Translations under genes and position numbers: made by a program
Notes under the pieces: generated by a model
The model's database searches: none
Seen by the model: the letters and a program-made list of their open reading frames with translations, nothing else
Told to the model about the DNA's origin: nothing
Assembly: GCF_000981895.1 (NCBI RefSeq)
Contig: NZ_LATD01000268.1
Coordinates: forward strand, 1-49,552
Source of the DNA: Streptomyces odonnellii
GTDB lineage: Bacteria; Actinomycetota; Actinomycetes; Streptomycetales; Streptomycetaceae
DNA length: 49,552 nt
Reading direction: 5' to 3'
Part shown: positions 44,996 to 49,552 of the stretch, in pieces
Position numbering within the stretch: position 1 is the first letter of the stretch
How the letters are laid out: every line of letters starts with the position of its first letter

Positions 44996-45324
44996 CGGAC
45001 CGGACCGGGCCCTGCCCGCGGACACCCGGCGGACCGGCCGGGCCCCGCTCCGTACCGGCCCAGTACGGGTAGAGACCAATATCCCGCACCGTAGAGCGCG
45101 CGTGTCAGTGCCGTACGGATTCGGTGGAGATTCCAGCCCCGCGTGCCGGCTCCGTGCCCGTCCGCCGTCGTCAACTCCCCCACTTCTTCCGTCTTTCCCA
45201 CTCTGACCTGCACCAATAGCGCTCTGCCCGGATTCCGCTCGCACTCTCCCCCCGGGACGCGCGGTGGGGTACCGTCACCCGCGCTGCGCGGAGCGCCCCA
45301 GGAGCCGCCACAAGGAGCAAGTCA
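44996..45324 (+). other. 329-nt intergenic region before the acyl-CoA synthetase gene
   Basis: No gene is seen. The first 70 nt after the LysR stop are very GC-rich and could hold a weak terminator, but no clean inverted repeat was found. Near 45269, GGGGTACCGT resembles a Streptomyces -10 context about 50 nt before the synthetase start. AAGGAG at 45312-45317 is the ribosome site of the next gene. Confidence 0.4.
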
Positions 45325-47148
45325 TTGCACGAGTTCACCGTCCCCTCCCTGCCGGCCGCCCCCCATGTCGGTGGCCTCGCGGACGCCGTCTTCGCGCATG
45401 CGCTCGACGACCCGGACCATGTCGCCCTCGGCCGCAAGGACAAGGACGGCCGGTGGCGGGACGTCACCTCCGCCGGCTTCCGTGACGAGGTGCTCCGGCT
45501 GGCGAAGGGACTGCTCGCACAGGGCGTACGGTTCGGGGACCGGGTCGCGATCATGTCCCGTACCCGCTACGAGTGGACTCTCTTCGACTTCGCGCTCTGG
45601 TCCATCGGCGCCCAGCCCGTCCCCGTCTACCCCACGTCCTCGGCCGAGCAGGTCCACTGGATGCTCCATGACGCCGAGGTCTCGGCCTGTCTGGTCGAGC
45701 ACGAGGACCACGCCATGACCGTGGGCTCGGTGATCGACCGGCTGCCCCGGCTCAAACGGCTCTGGCAGCTCGACGCCGACGCGGTCGAGGAACTGTTCGC
45801 GGCGGGCGACGGACTGCACGACGAGATGGTGCACCGGCACCGCCGGGCGGTCACCCCGGACTCCGTGGCCACGGTCATCTACACCTCGGGCACCACCGGC
45901 CGCCCCAAGGGCTGTGTGCTCACCCACGCCAACTTCATGTTCGAGGCCGACACCGTACTGAGCCGCTGGGAACCGGTCTTCCACACCAGGTCCGGCGACG
46001 AGGCCTCGACCCTGCTCTTCCTGCCGCTCTCGCATGTCTTCGGGCGGATGATAGAGATCGCGGCGATCCGGGGCCGGGTGAAGCTGGGCCATCAGCCCGC
46101 GCTCCAGGCGAGCGCGCTGCTGCCCGATCTGGCCGCGTTCCGGCCGTCGTTCATCCTGGCGGTGCCGTACATCTTCGAGAAGGTGTACGGCGCGGCCCGG
46201 CGCAAGGCGGAGACCGAGGGGAAGACGGGCCCCTTCGACAAGGCCGTCGAGGTGGCGGTCCGGTACGCGGAGGCGCAGGAGCAGCGGGCCTTCGGCTTCG
46301 GTCCGGGGCCGTCCGCCGCGCTGCGCGTACAGCACCAGTTCTTCGAGAGGGCCGTCTACGGCAAGGTGCGCGAGGCGATGGGCGGCCGGGTACGGCACGC
46401 CATGTCCGGCGGTTCCGCGATGGACCGGCGGCTCGGGCTCTTCTTCGCGGGCGCGGGGGTCACGATCTACGAGGGGTACGGGCTGACGGAGTCCAGCGCG
46501 GCGGCCACGGCCAATCCGCCGGAGCGCACCCGCTACGGCACGGTGGGCCAGCCGATTCCGGGCACCTCGGTGCGTATCGCGGAGGACAGCGAGGTGTGGC
46601 TGCGCGGCGGCCATGTCTTCACCGGCTATCTCAACGACCCGCAGGCCAGCGGCGCCGTACTGCGGGACGGCTGGTTCGCCACCGGCGATCTGGGCGCGCT
46701 CGACGAGGACGGCTATCTCACCATCACCGGGCGGAAGAAGGAGATCCTGGTCACCTCCGGCGGAAAGAGCGTCTCGCCGCAGGCGCTGGAGGAGCGGGTA
46801 CGGGCGCATCCGCTGGTGGCCCAGTGCATCGTGGTCGGCAATGACCGCCCGTATGTCGCCGCGCTGGTCACGGTGGACCGGGAAGCGGTGGACCACTGGC
46901 TCTCGGTCCAGGGCAAACCCCTGCTGAAACCGGCCGAGTTGGTACGAGACCGGGATCTGGAGACGGAGATCAGGCGGGCGGTGGTGGCCGCCAACACCTC
47001 GGTGTCCCAGGCCGAGTCGATCCGTACGTTCCGGATCCTGGCGCATCCGTTCACCGAGGAGCTCGGGCTGCTCACCCCGTCGCTCAAACTCAAGCGCAAG
47101 GCGATCGAGACCGCGTACGCCGCCGAGGTCGAAGCGCTCTACCGTTGA
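45325..47148 (+). CDS. AMP-forming long-chain acyl-CoA synthetase
   Basis: A 607-residue member of the ANL superfamily. P-loop: VIYTSGTTGRPKGCVLTH near residues 188-205. LPLSHVFGRM, YEGYGLTESSAA and GWFATGDLGALDEDGYLTITGR with the late lysine region KKEILVTSGGKSVSP follow in normal order. The TTG at 45325 is taken as the start because AAGGAG sits 7 nt before it and the conserved N-terminus begins there. It most likely activates fatty acids with ATP and CoA; closest in layout to FadD15-type synthetases. No operon partner is evident. Confidence 0.9.
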   Translation: MHEFTVPSLPAAPHVGGLADAVFAHALDDPDHVALGRKDKDGRWRDVTSAGFRDEVLRLAKGLLAQGVRFGDRVAIMSRTRYEWTLFDFALWSIGAQPVPVYPTSSAEQVHWMLHDAEVSACLVEHEDHAMTVGSVIDRLPRLKRLWQLDADAVEELFAAGDGLHDEMVHRHRRAVTPDSVATVIYTSGTTGRPKGCVLTHANFMFEADTVLSRWEPVFHTRSGDEASTLLFLPLSHVFGRMIEIAAIRGRVKLGHQPALQASALLPDLAAFRPSFILAVPYIFEKVYGAARRKAETEGKTGPFDKAVEVAVRYAEAQEQRAFGFGPGPSAALRVQHQFFERAVYGKVREAMGGRVRHAMSGGSAMDRRLGLFFAGAGVTIYEGYGLTESSAAATANPPERTRYGTVGQPIPGTSVRIAEDSEVWLRGGHVFTGYLNDPQASGAVLRDGWFATGDLGALDEDGYLTITGRKKEILVTSGGKSVSPQALEERVRAHPLVAQCIVVGNDRPYVAALVTVDREAVDHWLSVQGKPLLKPAELVRDRDLETEIRRAVVAANTSVSQAESIRTFRILAHPFTEELGLLTPSLKLKRKAIETAYAAEVEALYR

Positions 47149-47254
47149 GGCGGAGGACGGGAATCCGTCCGTCGCTGTGATCGTTGGAACGGTCGTCGAA
47201 ATGCCGACGCAGACAACACGGCACAGCCTCCGACGACGTTAGGATCGACCGCTC

Positions 47255-48085
47255 GTGACCAAGGTCCCCACCCTTACCCTCAACAACGGCACCGAGATGC
47301 CCCAGCTCGGCTTCGGAGTCTGGCAGGTGCCGGACTCGGAGGCGGTGAAGGCCGTCACCACCGCGCTGGAGGCCGGCTACCGCAGCATCGACACCGCCGC
47401 CGCATACGGCAATGAAGAGGGCACGGGCCAGGCCATCGCCGCCTCCGGGACACCCCGGGAGGAGCTGTTCGTCACCACCAAGCTGTCGAATGCCGACCAG
47501 GGGTACGACTCGGCCCTGCGCGCCTTCGACACCTCGCTGGCGAAGCTCGGCCTGGACTATGTCGACCTCTATCTCATCCACTGGCCCAGGCCGGCCGCCG
47601 GCATGTACGTGGACACCTACAGGGCGTTCGAGAAGATCCTCGCGGACGGCCGCGCCAAGGCCATCGGTGTCTCGAACTTCCTTCCCGAGCATCTGGAGCG
47701 GCTGATCGGCGAGACCTCTGTGGTCCCCGCCGTCAATCAGATCGAGCTGCACCCGCAGCTCGCGCAGGCCGAGTCCCGTGCCTTCCACGTCCAGCACTCC
47801 ATCGTCACCGAGGCCTGGTCACCGCTGGGGCAGGGCAAGGGGCTGCTGGAGGTGCCCACGGTGGTGGCGGTCGCCCGGAAGCACGACAGGTCGCCGGCCC
47901 AGGTGGTGCTGCGCTGGCATCTCCAGCTCGGGCATGTGGCGATCCCCAAGTCCGTGACGCCGTCCCGGATCCGGGAGAACATCGAGGTGTTCGACTTCGA
48001 GCTGGACGCGGACGATCTGGCGGCGTTCGCGGCGCTGGACGAGGGGCGGCGGGTCGGCCCGCACCCGGCGACGTTCGGCGTCTGA
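47255..48085 (+). CDS. Aldo/keto reductase
   Basis: A 276-residue (alpha/beta)8-barrel NADPH reductase, like 2,5-diketo-D-gluconate reductases. The catalytic tetrad is visible: Asp and Tyr in DTAAAYGNEEG, Lys in TTKLSNADQGY and His in YLIHWP. The NADP-binding tail IPKSVTPSRIRENIEVFDFEL is complete. The GTG at 47255 is used; no strong ribosome site precedes it. It reduces small aldehydes or ketones. It is followed by tandem hairpin-forming repeats and by a convergent AraC gene. Confidence 0.9.
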   Translation: MTKVPTLTLNNGTEMPQLGFGVWQVPDSEAVKAVTTALEAGYRSIDTAAAYGNEEGTGQAIAASGTPREELFVTTKLSNADQGYDSALRAFDTSLAKLGLDYVDLYLIHWPRPAAGMYVDTYRAFEKILADGRAKAIGVSNFLPEHLERLIGETSVVPAVNQIELHPQLAQAESRAFHVQHSIVTEAWSPLGQGKGLLEVPTVVAVARKHDRSPAQVVLRWHLQLGHVAIPKSVTPSRIRENIEVFDFELDADDLAAFAALDEGRRVGPHPATFGV

Positions 48086-48131
48086 GGCTCCGGGCTTCGG
48101 GGCTTCGGGGCTTCTGAGCCTCCGGGTTTCC

Positions 48132-48190
48132 GAGCCTCCGGGCTTCGGAGCCTCCGGGCTTCGGAGCCTCCGGGCTTCGGAGCCTCCGAG
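48132..48190. repeat. Tandem 16-bp repeat between convergent genes
   Basis: Three exact copies of GAGCCTCCGGGCTTCG at 48132-48147, 48148-48163 and 48164-48179, then a partial copy to 48190; looser versions extend back to about 48092. CCTCCG-GGCTT-CGGAGG arises at the unit joints, so each junction can fold into a small hairpin. Lying between the aldo/keto reductase and AraC gene stops, it probably helps end transcription. Confidence 0.8.
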
Positions 48191-48230
48191 CCGGGGAGGC
48201 ACCGCGCGGGTCCGGCCGCGGCAGACGGTG

Positions 48231-49178
48231 TCACGTGCCCGTCGCCGCGCCCGCGCGGTACTCCTGCGGGCTGACTCCCCGTACCCGCTTGAAGGCCGCG
48301 CTCAGCGCGAACGAGCCGCTGTAGCCGACCTTTCTGGCCACCGCCTCGACCGTCGCGTCCGTCCCGCGCAGCAGATCGGCGGCGAGCGCGAGCCGCCAGC
48401 CGGTGAGATACGCCATCGGGGGCTCCCCCACGAGTTCGGTGAACCGGCGCGCGAGGCCGGCGCGGGAGACCCCGCAGGCGGCGGCGAGTTCGGCGACCGT
48501 CCAGGGGCGGGCCGGTTCGCTCTGGAGCAGCCGCAGGGCATTGCCGACGGCCGGATCGGCCATGGCGCGGTACCAGCCGGGGGCTTCGGCGTCCGGCCGC
48601 GAGAACCACGCCCGGAGCACACCTATCAGCATCAGGTCCAGCACCCGGTCGAGCACCACGCTCTGGCCGGGTTCGTCCCGGGAGATCTCCTCGTCGAGGA
48701 CCGTCATCAGCGGGCTGTTGGAGGCGGTGGCGGGGAGCTGGATCAGGGAGGGCAGGGCGTCCAGCAGCCGTCTGCTGACCTCACCGTCCATCTGGTACGT
48801 ACCGATGAGGACGGTCGTACCGCCGTCGGAGGCGTTGCCCCAGGTCCGTACGCCCAGCCGCATGGACTGGGCGAGCGGCTCGCCCTCCAGGGTGTGGCAG
48901 ACCCCGCCGGGTCCGATCAGCGCGCGGGGCGCGGTCCCCGGGCTGTCGGCGGTGGTGTACGGCTCGGGGCCGCGGGCGACCGCCACGGCCCCGGGGCGCA
49001 GCAGCACCGGTTCCGCGCCGCCGTCGGGGACGATCCACGCCTCGCCGCGAGTGACGCACATCAGACAGAGCGGGGCGCGGTCCTCGATCCGGACGGACCA
49101 CGGCGGCTCCATCACCATGCGCAGCAGAAAAGCCCCCCGGGCCCGCGGTCCGTCCAGGAGTCCGGCGAGTACGTCCAT
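48231..49178 (-). CDS. AraC-family transcriptional regulator
   Basis: A 315-residue regulator with an N-terminal cupin-like ligand domain (WSVRIEDRAPLCLMCVTRGEA, LRPGAVAVARGPEPY) and a C-terminal pair of helix-turn-helix units (WTVAELAAACGVSRAGLARRF, GYSGSFALSAAFKRVRGVSPQEYR). The ATG at 49178 (MDVLAGLLDG) is chosen on family habit; a GTG two codons earlier is possible. No target is apparent; regulators of this group often control a nearby oxidoreductase gene, and the aldo/keto reductase is one candidate. Confidence 0.9.
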   Translation of the reverse strand: MDVLAGLLDGPRARGAFLLRMVMEPPWSVRIEDRAPLCLMCVTRGEAWIVPDGGAEPVLLRPGAVAVARGPEPYTTADSPGTAPRALIGPGGVCHTLEGEPLAQSMRLGVRTWGNASDGGTTVLIGTYQMDGEVSRRLLDALPSLIQLPATASNSPLMTVLDEEISRDEPGQSVVLDRVLDLMLIGVLRAWFSRPDAEAPGWYRAMADPAVGNALRLLQSEPARPWTVAELAAACGVSRAGLARRFTELVGEPPMAYLTGWRLALAADLLRGTDATVEAVARKVGYSGSFALSAAFKRVRGVSPQEYRAGAATGT

Positions 49179-49225
49179 GGTCACCAGCGTAAATGCACCG
49201 GAGAGCGGATCCGCCGCCGCACCGA

Positions 49226-49531
49226 TCAGTTCGCGCCGTGTGCCGGGGCAATCTCCTCGACACGCCGCGCGAGCGTGAAGTCCTTCTCGGTGACGGCGCC
49301 TCCCGCGTCATGGGTGTGGACGGTGAGAGCAACGGACCTGTAGCCGAGCGTCAGATCGGAGTGATGGTTCAACTCCTCCTGGATCCGGGCGATATGGACG
49401 ACCATGGCGGTGGCGGCGAAGTGGCTGCCGAGGCGGTAGGCGCGGGCGATCCGACTCCCCGTCAGGGACCAGCCGGGCAGTTCGCGCAGCCGGTCCTCGA
49501 TCTCCTGCTGCGACAGCGGTGGGGTGGCCAT
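49226..49531 (-). CDS. 4a-hydroxytetrahydrobiopterin dehydratase (pterin-4a-carbinolamine dehydratase)
   Basis: A 101-residue protein matching the whole family: LSQQEIEDRLRELPGW at the start, then AATAMVVHIARIQEELNHHSD and the active-site His residues in LNHHSDLTL and VHTHDAGG. It dehydrates the 4a-carbinolamine made by pterin-dependent hydroxylases. The ATG at 49531 has GGAGC upstream, close to the window edge. It shares a strand with the AraC gene, 48 nt upstream of it. No aromatic amino acid hydroxylase gene is visible here. Confidence 0.9.
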   Translation of the reverse strand: MATPPLSQQEIEDRLRELPGWSLTGSRIARAYRLGSHFAATAMVVHIARIQEELNHHSDLTLGYRSVALTVHTHDAGGAVTEKDFTLARRVEEIAPAHGAN

Positions 49532-49552
49532 GGGGCGGGGGCTCCTTCCGGG

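Noticed and set aside
48132..48190. Tandem repeat as a CRISPR array
   Set aside because: Units are contiguous 16-mers with no spacers, and no cas gene is present.

Overview
The window is high-GC actinobacterial DNA, almost certainly Streptomyces or a close relative. Third codon positions are mostly G or C, GTG and TTG starts are common, and many genes are coupled by 4-nt ATGA or GTGA overlaps. Thirty-seven protein genes are called. No rRNA, tRNA, CRISPR array, insertion sequence or phage gene was found.

Region 1 (1-12.2 kb) and region 4 (32.3-42.8 kb) look like two halves of one oxalate/formate system. Region 1 has a minus-strand sucC-sucD-aldehyde dehydrogenase group. Divergent from it are an oxalyl-CoA decarboxylase-like ThDP enzyme, formyl-CoA:oxalate CoA-transferase and an ADP-forming acyl-CoA synthetase. 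Two tandem OFA-type (oxalate/formate antiporter) MFS transporters follow. Region 4 has a GntR/FCD regulator, a KAS III-like enzyme, a third OFA-type transporter with a tiny one-helix protein, a ketopantoate-reductase-like gene that could be an oxalyl-CoA reductase, and an NAD-linked formate dehydrogenase operon with fdhD. A 12-bp near-palindrome (ACTGTAKRCRAT) lies before sucC/oxc, the reductase gene, the formate dehydrogenase operon and the gntR gene itself. This suggests one regulon read by the local GntR protein. Proposed flow: oxalate is imported, activated by CoA transfer and decarboxylated to formyl-CoA; formate is released and oxidised to CO2 with NADH made; some oxalyl-CoA may be reduced to glyoxylate.

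The formate dehydrogenase is the most unusual object. Its catalytic chain is split and its gene order permuted. The first gene encodes the Mo-bis-MGD body without its N-terminal [4Fe-4S] domain. The second is a fused NuoE-NuoF protein. The third encodes the missing ferredoxin-like half and ends with the missing [4Fe-4S] domain. Third-position base use is most relaxed on the two sides of the split, as if they were once joined.

Region 2 (12.3-20.3 kb) is an eight-gene, minus-strand, largely translationally coupled ebo/EDB-type cluster: inositol-phosphate synthase-like protein, UbiA-type prenyltransferase, TIM-barrel isomerase, EboA, TatD-like hydrolase, EboE, alkaline-phosphatase-superfamily protein and a Tat-exported His-rich TIM-barrel protein. 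To my knowledge its product is unknown.

Region 3 (20.4-32.0 kb) is a sugar or glycoside module: a very large secreted protein (GSDH-PKD-CBM6-ThuA-DUF1080), a TIM-barrel isomerase, a Gfo/Idh/MocA oxidoreductase, a ribose-type ABC importer and a ROK regulator. A conserved 25-bp block occurs upstream of both the ROK gene and the secreted-protein gene.

Region 5 (42.9-49.5 kb) holds ordinary accessory genes: an SBF-type transporter divergent from a LysR regulator, an acyl-CoA synthetase, an aldo/keto reductase, an AraC regulator and a pterin-4a-carbinolamine dehydratase.
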